The position numbers and the translations under genes are program-made. 64,000 nt of DNA, from NCBI RefSeq assembly GCF_006864425.1, contig NZ_QHLI01000005.1:1-64000 (forward strand). Reading direction: 5' to 3'. Positions 38,811 through 48,758 of this stretch are shown one piece after another. This DNA comes from Campylobacter troglodytis. Its GTDB lineage: Bacteria; Campylobacterota; Campylobacteria; Campylobacterales; Campylobacteraceae. Positions within the stretch are counted from its first letter, which is position 1. Each line of letters begins with the position of its first letter. The notes beneath the pieces are model-generated. The model did not search any database and had not been told where the DNA came from. It saw only the letters and a list, made by a program, of their open reading frames with translations.

Positions 38811-38965
38811 TTTGCAGTTTTTAAACTTAGATCTTTTAAAAAATTCACAACTCTTTGTCATTTTGAGCGAAGCAAAAAATCTCTAAACACATAAAGTTAA
38901 GACAAAGCACAATCTTTTAATGCCTCAAAATTTTTACGAAAAATTCACGCCCTTTTGTGAATTTT
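38811..38965 (+). repeat. 155 bp direct repeat, copy 1
   Basis: Nearly identical to 39123-39277: TTTGCAGTTTTTAAACTTAG, a REP half-unit, CACATAAAGTTAAGACAAAG, and a GTGAATTTT end. Confidence 0.85.
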
Positions 38966-39122
38966 TGCACTGTGTGAAATTCAAGGATCTTTTTTGTGGC
39001 GAATTTATAGCTTTGTGAATTTTATGGCTTTGTAAACTTTTTTGCGAAACGGTAATTTTTCATCATTGCGGTGAAAATATTTGAGTGTAGCTTTTTTCAA
39101 AAACTTTAAATTCTTGTGAATT

Positions 39123-39277
39123 TTTGCAGTTTTTAAACTTAGATCTTTTAAAAAATTCACAACTCTTTGTCATTTTAAGCGAAGCGAAAAATCTCTAAAC
39201 ACATAAAGTTAAGACAAAGCACAATCTTTTAATGCCTCAAAATTTTTACGAAAAATTCACGCCATTTTGTGAATTTT
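39123..39277 (+). repeat. 155 bp direct repeat, copy 2
   Basis: Partner of 38811-38965 at an offset of 312 bp, with only a few differences. Confidence 0.85.
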
Positions 39278-39485
39278 GGATAGTTTTTAGATTTAGAGCT
39301 TTTAAAAATTCACAAAGTTTAACTTTTTATGAATTTTCAATTTTAATCAAAAACTTCAAGCAAGCTTGAAAATTTAAAGTGTAAAAAATAAAAGAAAGCT
39401 ACTTTTGCCACTTGCCCCTTAAATTCACAAATGCCAAGCACCCCTATAAATTTACAAAAGCTAAGTTTCATTTATCTTTGCTTAT

Positions 39486-39491
39486 TATAAT
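39486..39491 (+). promoter_or_regulatory. -10 box of hddA-gmhA2-hddC
   Basis: TATAAT in TTTGCTTATTATAATTAG, 30 bp before the hddA ATG. AAAGG follows at a normal distance from the start. Confidence 0.65.
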
Positions 39492-39520
39492 TAGAACTTA
39501 AATTTCTTTAAAGGCAAAAA

Positions 39521-40537
39521 ATGATCATCCGCTCTCAAACCCCTTTAAGATTAGGTCTAGCAGGGGGTGGCACTGACATAGACTTATATAGCAATGCCTA
39601 CACAGGCTATGTATTAAACGCTACCATCTCACTTTACATACATTGTACCATAATAGAAAGAAATGATAATATAATCAGCTTTGAAAGCCCTGATACACAA
39701 ATAGATGCTGAGTATCAAAGTGCTTTAAAGCTTGAATTTGACGGAAAATTAGATCTTTTCAAGGCTATTTATAACCGCATAGTTAAGGATTACACCAAAA
39801 AGCCTTTAAGCTTTTCACTTTTTACCTACTCAGATGTGCCAAGTGGTAGTGGTTTAGGAGGAAGCTCCACCCTTGTAGTAGGCATTATAAAAGCCTTTAC
39901 CGAGTGGCTAAACTTGCCTCTTGGTGAGTATGACATAGCAAAGCTAGCTTATGAGATAGAAAGAGAAGATCTAAACATAGCAGGAGGAGCGCAGGATCAA
40001 TACGCAGCCACCTTTGGAGGCTTTAATTTTATGGAGTTTTATGGAAACAAAAAGGTCATAGTAAATCCCTTACGCATTAAAAACTACATAGCAAGTGAGT
40101 TTGAGGCTAGAACTGTTTTGTATTTTACCAACATAAGAAGGGCAGCTAATGTCATAGAGGAGCATAAAAAGCTAAGCCTTAAAGATGAAAAAGCCTTGCA
40201 GGCTATGCACTCCATAAAGCAAGATGCCATAGCTATGAAAGAAGCCTTGTTTAAAAATGACTTTGATAAGATAGCCACAATCCTTGGCAAGTCTTGGCAA
40301 AGCAAGAAGATCACCTCAAACATAGTAAGCAATGACGAGCTTGAAAGGATTTACGAGCTAGCTATGAAAAATGGGGCATACTCAGGAAAGACAAGCGGGG
40401 CTGGGGCTGGGGGCTTTATGTTTTTTATGGTTGATCCTACTAAGAAATATAAACTAATAGAGCTTTTAAACAAAGAACAAGGCTACTGCCAAGCCTTTAA
40501 TTTCACAAAAGAAGGAAGCAAATCGTGGAAAATTTAA
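39521..40537 (+). CDS. hddA: D-glycero-D-manno-heptose 7-phosphate kinase
   Basis: HddA is a GHMP kinase that phosphorylates manno-heptose 7-phosphate at C1 on the way to GDP-heptose. SQTPLRLGLAGGGTDIDLYS at the start, VPSGSGLGGSSTLV (GHMP ATP motif) and GAYSGKTSGAGAGGFMFF near the end are diagnostic. Length (338) is normal. It overlaps gmhA2 by 13 bp. In C. jejuni the same three genes supply heptose to the capsule. Confidence 0.94.
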   Translation: MIIRSQTPLRLGLAGGGTDIDLYSNAYTGYVLNATISLYIHCTIIERNDNIISFESPDTQIDAEYQSALKLEFDGKLDLFKAIYNRIVKDYTKKPLSFSLFTYSDVPSGSGLGGSSTLVVGIIKAFTEWLNLPLGEYDIAKLAYEIEREDLNIAGGAQDQYAATFGGFNFMEFYGNKKVIVNPLRIKNYIASEFEARTVLYFTNIRRAANVIEEHKKLSLKDEKALQAMHSIKQDAIAMKEALFKNDFDKIATILGKSWQSKKITSNIVSNDELERIYELAMKNGAYSGKTSGAGAGGFMFFMVDPTKKYKLIELLNKEQGYCQAFNFTKEGSKSWKI

Positions 40538-41124
40538 ACTCATACATAAAAGAACATATTTCAAAGTCCATTGAGACAAAGAAAAAGCTCTTAGAAGATG
40601 AAGCACTTGTAGCTAAAATTCAGCAAGCTAGTTTAAGGGTGCTACAAGCCTATAAAGAGGGCTTTAAAACCCTACTTGCAGGAAATGGAGGCAGTGCAGC
40701 CGATGCCCAGCACATAGCAGCTGAATTTGTAAGCCGCTTTTATTTTGATAGGCCAGGCCTTCCCTCACTAGCTCTAACAACAGATACAAGCATACTAACA
40801 GCCATAGGCAATGACTACGGCTATGAAAAACTCTTTGCCAGACAGCTTCAGGCACAAGCACAAAAGGGAGATATCTTCATAGGCATTTCAACAAGTGGAA
40901 ATAGCAAAAATATCCTTGAAGGGCTTAATTTTTGCAAAAAAGAGGGCATTTTTAGCCTAGGGCTTACAGGGCAAAGCGGAGGGGCTATGAAGGATTTATG
41001 CGATCTTTGCATACAAGTTCCCTCAAATGAAACGCCTCGCATACAAGAAGCACATATCTTAATAGGGCATATAATTTGCGCAACTGTTGAAGAGGAGCTT
41101 TTTGGCAAGGATTTTAGGAAATAA
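40525..41124 (+). CDS. gmhA2: Phosphoheptose isomerase (capsule type)
   Basis: GmhA converts sedoheptulose 7-phosphate into D-glycero-D-manno-heptose 7-phosphate. The SIS domain is clear: LLAGNGGSAADAQHIAAEF, GISTSGNSKNI and AHILIGHIICATVEEELF, with the zinc and catalytic His/Glu positions in place. It overlaps the 3' end of hddA and is followed one base after its stop by hddC. I call it gmhA2 from the capsule context; an LOS-linked gmhA may exist elsewhere. Confidence 0.93.
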   Translation: MENLNSYIKEHISKSIETKKKLLEDEALVAKIQQASLRVLQAYKEGFKTLLAGNGGSAADAQHIAAEFVSRFYFDRPGLPSLALTTDTSILTAIGNDYGYEKLFARQLQAQAQKGDIFIGISTSGNSKNILEGLNFCKKEGIFSLGLTGQSGGAMKDLCDLCIQVPSNETPRIQEAHILIGHIICATVEEELFGKDFRK

Positions 41125-41125
41125 C

Positions 41126-41815
41126 TTGCAAGCGATCATCTTAGCCGGAGGACTTGGCACGAGGTTAGCTAGTGTGTTGGAGGGCAAACCAAAGCCTATG
41201 GCACAGATAAATGGCAGACCCTTTTTAGAGCTCTTGCTTGATTTTTTAGGCAAGGAAGGCATCACAAAGGCAATTTTAGCCCTTTCTTACAAGCACGAGC
41301 TTATACAAGATTATTTTAAAAAAAGTTACAAAAACATCAGCCTAAGTTACAGCATAGAAAATAGCCCACTAGGCACAGGAGGGGCTTTAAAACAAGCCCT
41401 CTCACATTGCAATGAAGAAGAAATTTTCGTATGCAATGGGGATAGCTTTTTTAACTTAGATTTCAAAAAGCTTTTGGCTTTCAAGCGTGAATTTAAAAAC
41501 AGCAAGATCTGCCTTGGGCTTAAAAAGATGCAAGATTTTGATAGATATGGTAGGGTTGAGCTTGATGAAAAAGGCTTCATAAGGGCTTTTAGGGAAAAAG
41601 AATTTTGCAGGGAGGGCTTGATTAATGCAGGAATTTACCTTGTAGATAAGGATTTATTTGAGAACTTTGAGTCTAAGGAGAAGTTTTCCTTTGAGCTTTT
41701 TTTGCAAGATCATTTTTTGGCATTAAGGGCAAGAGGATGCGTTTTTGATGGGTATTTCATAGACATAGGAGTGCCACAAGATTATGAGGAGGCAAAGAGG
41801 AGTTTGATTTTTTAG
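41126..41815 (+). CDS. hddC: D-glycero-D-manno-heptose 1-phosphate guanylyltransferase
   Basis: The nucleotidyltransferase motif QAIILAGGLGTRLASVLEGKPKPMAQI opens the protein, and VCNGDSFFNLD carries the metal-binding Asp. HddC joins GTP and heptose 1-phosphate to GDP-heptose. I place the start at TTG 41126, right after the gmhA2 stop with AGGA seven bases upstream; a longer frame from 41087 adds residues that are not part of the fold. No gmhB-type phosphatase is in the window, so that step must be coded elsewhere. Confidence 0.9.
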   Translation: MQAIILAGGLGTRLASVLEGKPKPMAQINGRPFLELLLDFLGKEGITKAILALSYKHELIQDYFKKSYKNISLSYSIENSPLGTGGALKQALSHCNEEEIFVCNGDSFFNLDFKKLLAFKREFKNSKICLGLKKMQDFDRYGRVELDEKGFIRAFREKEFCREGLINAGIYLVDKDLFENFESKEKFSFELFLQDHFLALRARGCVFDGYFIDIGVPQDYEEAKRSLIF

Positions 41816-41846
41816 GCTTTTAAATTTAGGCTTCTTTCTTAAAATT

Positions 41847-42420
41847 AGCTCAATTAAACTTAAACCAAAGGGTTTTTAAGCCAAGTCCTATGAAAAACAA
41901 AGGTCCGTTCCCAAATTTCGCCAAATGTAATTTAGGGAATTTTTGCATTATTTTTTACTTCGTTAAGCCTCTTGTAACTGCAAGTAAAAGGCTTGTTAAA
42001 ACACTAGGCTAGCGTTTATACGCTAAAACACTTGCTTTGCCAAAGAGCTACTAGCTATTATAAGGGACTTTGCAGAGCTTAACGAGTGCGAGATTTACAG
42101 AAAAGCTTCAAAGCTGATGATGGCTTGGTGGATTTTTTGTTTCGTTTTGTCTTGCAACTTTGTAAGAAGGAGCAAAGGCACATTACAAAGTAAAACACAA
42201 CAAAAACGAGTTTGCAAAGGGACGAAATCATATCAACGGAATAGAGAACTTTTGGGGCTTTGCAAAGTTTAGATTAGCTAAATTTAAGGGCTAAAAAGAA
42301 AATTTTGTGTTTCACTTAAAAGAAACAGAATTTAGATATAATACGAAAAATTTAGAACAAAATCTTTATCAAAATTTATTAAAGTTGATAAGAGAAAATC
42401 CTATTAAAGTATCTTGAGCT
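41847..42420 (+). mobile_element. Internally deleted IS1595-like remnant
   Basis: Ends AGCTCAATTAAAC and GTATCTTGAGCT. The N-terminal fragment (to about 41960) is joined through one short insert (TTACTTCGTTAAGCCTC then TTGTAACTGCAAGTAAAA) directly to the region after site 2 (GLLKH*ASVYT). A second insert splits site 3; site 4 (GIENFWGFAKF) is intact. The 3' third reads well (ENFVFHLKETEFRYN). Flanks TTAAAATT/ATTAAATT may be a decayed target duplication. Confidence 0.75.
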
Positions 42421-42639
42421 ATTAAATTTTTGGCAAAAATGACATCTAAATAAAACAGTTTAGCCTTGCTGAATTTAAGTGATCTTTGAAAAAATAGCTT
42501 GAATTTTTTTAAAGATTAAAATAATAAAGTCAAGCTTTGATCTTAAATTTAAAACTTAAATTCTTGCATTTAATTTAACTTAACTCTTAAAATAAAACAC
42601 TTAAATTCAAAGCCACAAAGAGCCTTTTAGCTGAGTAAT

Positions 42640-42952
42640 TTACACTAAGTAAAAAATACTTCAAAATTTTCCTAAACTATGTATGTGAAATTTGTGAGCT
42701 AACTTTTGTTTTTCATAGGTTTTAACTTAAAAACCTCTTTGGTTTAAGTTTAATTGAGCTAAAAAATTTTATCCCTCATCCAAAAAAGATAAAATTTATA
42801 TATCATACAAAGATCAAAACATCTATATCAAATTTTACTGAAATTACCAAGATAAGAGCTGCTTAAAATTTGGATTGAGCCTAAATTTTTAGGACAGAAT
42901 TCTCATCAAAATTTATTTAAGTTGATAAGAGAAAATTCAAGCATCCTAAGCC
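42640..42952. mobile_element. Two back-to-back IS1595-like fragments
   Basis: 42640-42760 is the 5' end of a minus-strand copy (TTTGGTTTAAGTTTAATTGAGCT is the complement of the left end seen at 41847). 42761-42952 is the 3' end of a plus-strand copy (AATTCTCATCAAAATTTATT, then AGTTGATAAGAGAAAATTC). Neither codes for anything. Confidence 0.55.
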
Positions 42953-42997
42953 CTAATTGAAACTAAATAAAAATACATAAAAACACAAAAAATTCGC

Positions 42998-43003
42998 TAT
43001 AAT
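42998..43003 (+). promoter_or_regulatory. -10 box of the metallo-hydrolase gene
   Basis: TATAAT in AAATTCGCTATAATTTTACG, 30 bp before ATG 43033; AGAAAGGAC lies between. Confidence 0.65.
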
Positions 43004-43032
43004 TTTACGAAATTTTCTTAGAAAGGACAGTT

Positions 43033-43830
43033 ATGCGTTTTATCCTCTTTCTTTTTGCGATCCTTGGTTTTTCTTTTGCCAACTTTTCAGATCTTCATCA
43101 CATAAAGATGGGTGATGCTGATATTTACATCATCTCAGTAGCCAAGGTAGATCCGCCCATTGACAAGCTAATTCCAAACAACAATAGCGATAAAAAATTC
43201 ATAGCCAATGCCAAAAAAGACCTTGCTAAAAACAGCCACAATGTAATGCTAATTAAGCACAAAAAATTCACAGCCCTAGTAGATACAGGCTTTACTCACA
43301 GCTTTGATACCCTAAAAGCTAGGCTTGAATCCCTAAAAATTAAGCCAAGCGACATAAGTCATCTCATTATAACCCACGGACATGGAGATCATATAGGTGG
43401 GATCTTAAAAGATGGTAAGAATAATTTCCCCAAAGCAAGGCTTTTGATCGATGAAAAAGAGTATGAGTTCTGGCTAAATAGTCAAAACGAGCTTGCCAAA
43501 AACTCCTTGCTAGCCTTTAAAAACAAGCAATTTTTAAAGCACGGTGAAGCACTTTTTGATTCCAAGCTTAAAATTACAAGCCTAGCAGCCTACGGACACA
43601 CCCCAGGACATATAATAATAAACCTTGAAAGCAAGGATGATAGGCTGGTATTTTTCACAGATCTAGTGCATGTCTTTTCAGTTCAAAGCCAAAGACCTGA
43701 GATAGCCATAGAATATGATGTGAATAAACAAGAAGCCATTCAAACTAGAAAAAAACTTTTGCAAGAATTAAAAGGCATCAAGCTTGTTGGCTCTCATATG
43801 CCCTTTGTTGAGCCTATCACCTTGAAATAA
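43033..43830 (+). CDS. Periplasmic metallo-beta-lactamase-fold hydrolase
   Basis: A 265-residue protein with an N-terminal signal peptide (residues 1-16, FILFLFAILGFSFA) and an MBL domain. The metal site THGHGDHIGG gives His115, His117, Asp119 and His120; YGHTPGHI and FFTDLVH supply later ligands, and GSHMPF the last His. Substrates of this family are very diverse and the sequence gives no hint. It has its own promoter and ends 126 bp before fabZ. Confidence 0.85.
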   Translation: MRFILFLFAILGFSFANFSDLHHIKMGDADIYIISVAKVDPPIDKLIPNNNSDKKFIANAKKDLAKNSHNVMLIKHKKFTALVDTGFTHSFDTLKARLESLKIKPSDISHLIITHGHGDHIGGILKDGKNNFPKARLLIDEKEYEFWLNSQNELAKNSLLAFKNKQFLKHGEALFDSKLKITSLAAYGHTPGHIIINLESKDDRLVFFTDLVHVFSVQSQRPEIAIEYDVNKQEAIQTRKKLLQELKGIKLVGSHMPFVEPITLK

Positions 43831-43840
43831 GCATTAAATT

Positions 43841-43855
43841 AAGCCTTTATGGCTT
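43841..43855 (+). terminator. Possible weak terminator
   Basis: AAGCC-TTTAT-GGCTT, a 5 bp stem 11 bp after the hydrolase stop, followed by GATTTGTTAG and a later T8 run. The stem is short, so this is tentative. Confidence 0.3.
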
Positions 43856-43956
43856 GATTTGTTAGTATTTTTTTTGTAAAATTCAAGCTTTATTGTTTTG
43901 CTTTTAAGCTTAAAGTTTTTCAAGCACAAATCATTTTTTCTTGCAAAGGCTAGTTT

Positions 43957-44397
43957 ATGATAGACATTATGCAAATTCAAGCTATACTGCCACACCGCTA
44001 CCCCTTTTTACTTGTAGATAAGATCACTGAGTTAGAAATAGGCAACTTTGTTAGAGGCTTTAAAAATATAAGCATTTCAGATCAGGTCTTCATAGGACAT
44101 TTTCCAAATCACCCCATTTATCCAGGCGTTTTGATCTTAGAGGGTATGGCTCAAACAGGAGGGGTTTTAGCCTTTAAGAGTATGAATGATCAAGTAGATC
44201 CCGCCCAAAAGGTGGTTTATTTCACAGGCATAGACAGGGCTAAATTTAGAAATCCTGTGCGAGTAGGCGATAAGCTTGTATATGAAATGACAGTTGTAAA
44301 AAACCGTGGGGCTTTGTGGATATTTGAAGGCAAGTCCTTTGTAGATGATGCCCTTGTAGCAGAGGCTGAGCTGAAAGCTATGATAGTGGATAGATGA
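43957..44397 (+). CDS. fabZ: 3-hydroxyacyl-[ACP] dehydratase
   Basis: FabZ removes water from 3-hydroxyacyl-ACP in fatty acid elongation. [11 protein letters not shown], then [22 protein letters not shown] with catalytic His48 and Glu62, define it. Length (146) is normal. Its stop overlaps the lpxA ATG, coupling lipid A and fatty acid synthesis as in many Gram-negative bacteria. Confidence 0.96.
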   Translation: MIDIMQIQAILPHRYPFLLVDKITELEIGNFVRGFKNISISDQVFIGHFPNHPIYPGVLILEGMAQTGGVLAFKSMNDQVDPAQKVVYFTGIDRAKFRNPVRVGDKLVYEMTVVKNRGALWIFEGKSFVDDALVAEAELKAMIVDR

Positions 44398-45200
44398 TGA
44401 GTAAAATTCATAAAAGTGCTGTGATCGAAGATGGGGCGATCTTAGGCGAAAATGTCATCATCGAGCCTTACTCATATGTAGCTAGTAGTGTAAAAATAGG
44501 CGATGGTTGCATCATCAAGCAAGGTGCTCGCATATTGGGTGATACTATCATTGGAGCAAGAAGTAGAATTTTTTCTTATGCCATAGTTGGCGACATACCC
44601 CAAGATATTTCCTACAAAGATGATGAGCTTAAATCAGGTGTAATCATAGGCGAAAATTCAACAGTGCGTGAATTTGCCACCATAAATTCAGGCACAGCAA
44701 AAGGAGATGGCTTTACTCGCATAGGTGATAATGCCTTTATAATGGCATATTGCCACATAGCACACGACTGTCAGCTTGGAAAGAATGTAATCTTAGCAAA
44801 CAACGCAACCCTTGCAGGACATATAGAACTTGGAGATTTCGTAGTAGTTGGAGGGCTAACCCCCATTCATCAGTTTGTCAAGGTTGGCGAGGGTGCTATG
44901 ATAGCTGGTGCTTCGGCATTGAGCCAAGACATAGTGCCTTTTTGTTTGGCTGAGGGAAACCGTGCAAAGATTAGAAGCTTGAATTTAGTAGGCATTCGCC
45001 GCCGTTTTGATAAAGACGAGGTTGAAAGAATCAACAAAGCTTATCGCTTTTTATTTAATGGCAAGGATCTAAAAGGCAATGCCTTAACCCTTTTAGATCA
45101 AGCACCCGAAAGTGAGAATGTGCAAAAAATGTGTGAATTTATCTTAGATACCAAAAGAGGAATTCCTATTTATAGGGGGAAAAATAATGAGGAAATGTAG
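44394..45200 (+). CDS. lpxA: UDP-N-acetylglucosamine acyltransferase
   Basis: LpxA adds the first 3-hydroxyacyl chain of lipid A. The left-handed beta-helix hexapeptide pattern runs through the first ~190 residues ([52 protein letters not shown] with the catalytic His), then [17 protein letters not shown] at the start overlaps the fabZ stop; the 3' end overlaps clpX by 14 bp. Confidence 0.96.
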   Translation: MMSKIHKSAVIEDGAILGENVIIEPYSYVASSVKIGDGCIIKQGARILGDTIIGARSRIFSYAIVGDIPQDISYKDDELKSGVIIGENSTVREFATINSGTAKGDGFTRIGDNAFIMAYCHIAHDCQLGKNVILANNATLAGHIELGDFVVVGGLTPIHQFVKVGEGAMIAGASALSQDIVPFCLAEGNRAKIRSLNLVGIRRRFDKDEVERINKAYRFLFNGKDLKGNALTLLDQAPESENVQKMCEFILDTKRGIPIYRGKNNEEM

Positions 45201-46419
45201 TTTTTGTAAAGAAGAAGAAAGCACAAGTAGAAGGATCTTAGAAAATGAGGATTCAAGTTCTTTTATTTGTGAGTATTGCATCAAGGGTGCTTATAAGCTC
45301 ATAGTTGGAGATGAGGAAACCCTTAGTAAATTTAGCCCTCAAGAAAGGCAAACGGTTGATTTTAAAAGTATCACCCCAAAGGAATTAAAGGCTCATTTGG
45401 ATAATTATGTCATAGGACAAGATAGGGCTAAGAAGGTGTTTAGTGTAGGGGTTTATAATCACTACAAACGCATTTTCAAGTCAGCACTTCAAAGCGATGA
45501 CACCGAGCTTTTTAAATCAAATATCTTGCTAGTAGGTCCCACAGGTAGTGGTAAAACGCTTTTAGCACAAACTCTGGCTCGATTTTTAGATGTCCCCATA
45601 GCAATTTGCGATGCCACCTCGCTAACAGAGGCAGGCTATGTGGGAGAGGATGTAGAAAACATACTCACAAGGCTCTTGCAAGCAGCAAATGGAGATGTAA
45701 CAAAGGCTCAAATGGGCATAGTTTTTATAGATGAAATAGACAAAATAGCAAGAATGAGCGAAAACCGCTCCATCACCCGCGATGTCAGTGGCGAGGGCGT
45801 TCAGCAAGCCTTGCTTAAAATAATCGAAGGAAGCCTTGTTAATATACCCCCAAAGGGAGGCAGAAAGCATCCTAATCAAGACTTCATTCAAATAGACACC
45901 TCAAATATCTTGTTTGTTTGTGGGGGTGCCTTTGACGGCTTGGATCAAATTTTAAAAAGAAAGCTAGGCGATAAGGTAGTAGGCTTTATGGAAGAGGAGG
46001 ATAAAAATGACAAAAACGAGCTTTTACAAAAGATAGAACCAGATGACTTAGTGCATTTTGGGCTAATACCAGAGCTTATAGGTCGCCTTCACATCATAGC
46101 TAGTTTAAATGAGCTAAACGAAGCAGATATGGTTAGAATTCTAACCGAACCTAAAAACGCCATCATAAAGCAGTATCAAAAGCTTTTTGCTATAGACGGT
46201 GCAAAATTAAAATTTGAAGATGAGGCCTTGCAAGCCATAGCAAAATTAGCCTTGGAAAGAAAGACAGGCGCAAGAGGACTTCGTAGCATTATAGAGGAGA
46301 TGATGATGGATCTGATGTTTGAATTACCTGAGTTTAAAAATTATGATATAATCATAACCAAAGAAGTAGTAAGCGAGGGTGCAAAACCCATATTTATAAA
46401 AACCAAAAAGGCTGTGTGA
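45187..46419 (+). CDS. clpX: ClpXP protease ATPase subunit
   Basis: ClpX unfolds substrates for ClpP. The N-terminal zinc domain has Cys4, Cys7, Cys28 and Cys31. Walker A GPTGSGKT is at residues 117-124, Walker B is [11 protein letters not shown], and the [13 protein letters not shown] sensor-2 region is present. The 410 residues are as expected. It overlaps lpxA upstream and mreB downstream, making a fabZ-lpxA-clpX-mreB-mreC chain. Confidence 0.97.
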   Translation: MRKCSFCKEEESTSRRILENEDSSSFICEYCIKGAYKLIVGDEETLSKFSPQERQTVDFKSITPKELKAHLDNYVIGQDRAKKVFSVGVYNHYKRIFKSALQSDDTELFKSNILLVGPTGSGKTLLAQTLARFLDVPIAICDATSLTEAGYVGEDVENILTRLLQAANGDVTKAQMGIVFIDEIDKIARMSENRSITRDVSGEGVQQALLKIIEGSLVNIPPKGGRKHPNQDFIQIDTSNILFVCGGAFDGLDQILKRKLGDKVVGFMEEEDKNDKNELLQKIEPDDLVHFGLIPELIGRLHIIASLNELNEADMVRILTEPKNAIIKQYQKLFAIDGAKLKFEDEALQAIAKLALERKTGARGLRSIIEEMMMDLMFELPEFKNYDIIITKEVVSEGAKPIFIKTKKAV

Positions 46420-47462
46420 TGATATTTGATCAGGTTATAGGATTTTTTTCAAGCGATATGGGCATAGACCTAGGCACGGCAAATACCCTAGTTCTTGTAA
46501 AGGACAAGGGCATAGTAATAAACGAGCCCTCAGTTGTAGCCGTTGAAAGAGAAAGATATGGAGGCTCAAAGGCTAAAATTTTAGCCGTTGGCAAGGAAGC
46601 AAAGGATATGGTAGGAAAAACCCCAGCCAACATAGAAGCCATTCGTCCTATGAAAGATGGCGTTATCGCGGACTTTGATATGACAGAAAAGATAATAAGA
46701 TATTTCATCGAAAAAACCCACCGCAGAAAAAATTTCTTGCGTCCTCGCATAGTGATTTCTGTTCCTTATGGGCTAACTCAGGTTGAAAGAAAGGCTGTTA
46801 AGGAAAGTGCTTTAAGTGCTGGTGCAAGGGAGGTTTTTTTGATTGAAGAGCCTATGGCTGCTGCCATTGGAGCTAGTTTGCCCATACAGGATCCTAAGGG
46901 GAATTTAATAGTAGATATAGGAGGAGGCACCACTGAGATAGGCGTTACTTCTCTTGGAGGGCTTGTTATCTCTAAGTCCATACGCGTAGCTGGGGATAAG
47001 CTTGATACAAGCATAGTTAATTATGTAAAAACAAAATACGGCATCATCATAGGAGAAAGAACAGCTGAGGACATTAAGATCGAGATAGGCTCAGCCTATC
47101 CACTAGAAAAAGAACTTTCTATGGCTGTTAAGGGAAGAAATCAAGGCACAGGCTTACTTGATAGAATAGATCTTTCAAGCGAGGATGTACGCGAGGCTAT
47201 GCGTGAGAATTTAAAGGAAATTGCAGATTCTTTGAGGATAGTTCTTGAGATGATGCCACCTGATCTAGCTTCTGATATTTTTGAAAACGGTATAGTTGTA
47301 AGTGGGGGTGGAGCCTTGATTAGAGGGCTTGATAAATATCTATCGGAAGCTGTTCGTTTGCCAACCTACATAGCAGATGATCCGCTTTTGTGTGTGGCAA
47401 GGGGAACTGGTAAGATTTTAGAAGAGATTTCTTTGCTAAAACAGCTAACAAATGAAGAATAA
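46419..47462 (+). CDS. mreB: Rod-shape actin homologue MreB
   Basis: MreB filaments organise side-wall synthesis. MGIDLGTANTLV (phosphate 1), VDIGGGTTEIGV (phosphate 2), EEPMAAAIGA and VVSGGGALIRGLD are all present. ATG 46419 overlaps the clpX stop as TGATG; a GTG three bases earlier is possible. The 3' end overlaps mreC by 11 bp. Confidence 0.97.
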   Translation: MIFDQVIGFFSSDMGIDLGTANTLVLVKDKGIVINEPSVVAVERERYGGSKAKILAVGKEAKDMVGKTPANIEAIRPMKDGVIADFDMTEKIIRYFIEKTHRRKNFLRPRIVISVPYGLTQVERKAVKESALSAGAREVFLIEEPMAAAIGASLPIQDPKGNLIVDIGGGTTEIGVTSLGGLVISKSIRVAGDKLDTSIVNYVKTKYGIIIGERTAEDIKIEIGSAYPLEKELSMAVKGRNQGTGLLDRIDLSSEDVREAMRENLKEIADSLRIVLEMMPPDLASDIFENGIVVSGGGALIRGLDKYLSEAVRLPTYIADDPLLCVARGTGKILEEISLLKQLTNEE

Positions 47463-48201
47463 GATTTATCTTGCTCTAATCTTAGGCTTCTTGCTCTTTG
47501 TGTCCTTTTATTTTGGACTTAGCATTAAAAACAGTGTCCTCTTGCTTAATGATAGCCTTATAAATGCCTATTATAACAGCAAAAACTATCTTAAAGAGCT
47601 AATCAGCGAGCATTTTAACCAAGCAGAACAAATTCGCATTTTAAGAGAACAAAATAGGATCTTAGAAGAAGGAAATGCCCTCGCAAGTACCTTTGCAAGT
47701 CAGCTAAATTTGCTCTTAGAGGATAAAAATTCAAGCCAGTATTTTCCGCAACTTTCTTTAATCAAAGCCCTTTCTTATGTGCAAATTAGCGATTATAATA
47801 GAATTTGGATAAATGCTCCTACTTTCAGCGATACTAAAAACAAGGGACTTATATATCAAGGCTATACAGCAGGAATAGCCATTACAAGAGAGGGAAGGGC
47901 TATGGCTCTTTTGCAAAGCGATGAGAACTGCGTTTTTTCTGTTGTAATTGGCAAGGATAAAATTCCTGGTGTGCTGCAAGGACGAGGGGATAGGGTTGGT
48001 ATTAAGTTTATACCTAAGTTTAATACTGTTAATATAGGAGATGAGGTTTTAACAAGTGGGCTTGATGGGGTCTTTTTTTCTGGCGTTCCTGTGGGTAAGA
48101 TAACAAGAGTGATTAACGAGGCTATGTATAACAGTGCTGAGATAGAACCCTTTGCAAAAATAGAGCTACCAAGCTATATGTATGTGATAGATAAATTCTA
48201 G
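47452..48201 (+). CDS. mreC: Rod-shape protein MreC
   Basis: 249 residues: one membrane helix (LALILGFLLFVSFYFGLSI), a coiled region (SEHFNQAEQIRILREQNRILEEG) and a C-terminal beta domain with GDRVGIKFIP and GDEVLTSGLDGVFFSGVPVGKI. It links MreB to periplasmic cell-wall synthases. It is the last gene of the chain before a long IS-rich region. Confidence 0.94.
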   Translation: MKNKIYLALILGFLLFVSFYFGLSIKNSVLLLNDSLINAYYNSKNYLKELISEHFNQAEQIRILREQNRILEEGNALASTFASQLNLLLEDKNSSQYFPQLSLIKALSYVQISDYNRIWINAPTFSDTKNKGLIYQGYTAGIAITREGRAMALLQSDENCVFSVVIGKDKIPGVLQGRGDRVGIKFIPKFNTVNIGDEVLTSGLDGVFFSGVPVGKITRVINEAMYNSAEIEPFAKIELPSYMYVIDKF

Positions 48202-48459
48202 CTTTTTCTTAGTTTGCTTGAATTTAATTTCGCTTTAAAAATGAAACCAAAAGATAATCATTTTATAACTTTTATGAAATTTAAGCTTTGCTGTGAATTT
48301 TTATAAGGCTTCTTGCTGTGCTACTAAAAAGCTTAAATTTTAGACTAACTCAAAGGCTTAATACTAAATAGAACTTTTTAAAAAATATAGGCTCAAGATA
48401 TTTTAATTCTATACAAGTTCATTTTAAGCTATGGATAACAAAATGAAAAATTAAGTATA
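48202..48459 (+). other. Intergenic, partial IS flank duplication
   Basis: No gene. 48408-48459 is nearly identical to 49565-49616, showing that flanking DNA as well as the IS fragment was duplicated. GGCTCAAGATATTTTAA near 48391 is a stray IS end. Confidence 0.55.
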
Positions 48460-48758
48460 GGCTCAATTAAACTTAAACCAAAGGAATTTTAAGTTACAGC
48501 CTATGAAAAACAAGGTTTGTTTCCAAATTTCGCATATATAATTTAAAGAATTTTGAAGTATTTTTTGCTTCATACTCTTGTAACTGCGTAGTAGAAGGAG
48601 ACAAGATCCTGTTAAGCATTCTAAAAATGAGTTTAGCTAAGAAACACATAAATGAAACTGTGAATTTTTTTGCTACGCGTCTTGACTGCATAGTAGAAGT
48701 TTGAAAAGTTTAGACTTGCCAAATTTAATGGCTGAAAATTTTATACCTCATTTAAAGG
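48460..48758 (+). mobile_element. IS1595-like remnant, deleted between two short inserts
   Basis: Left end GGCTCAATTAAAC. The reading jumps at site 0 from KEF*SIF through a 32 bp insert to the site-3 flank (GDKILLSILKMS). A second insert splits site 4 (GTGAATTTTTTTGC, then TACGCG...GTAGTAGAA, then GTTTGAAAAGT). The copy is cut at 48758 by the minus-strand element that follows, and has a twin at 49617-50015. Confidence 0.75.

Larger units (their letters stand above)
37858..39485 (+). other. Long repeat-rich intergenic region
   Basis: 1.6 kb without a supported gene. It is built from dense GTGAATTTTT/AAAAATTCAC words (37858-38330), REP-like units (38355-38790) and a ~155 bp direct repeat. Short frames here only translate these repeats. 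Confidence 0.65.
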
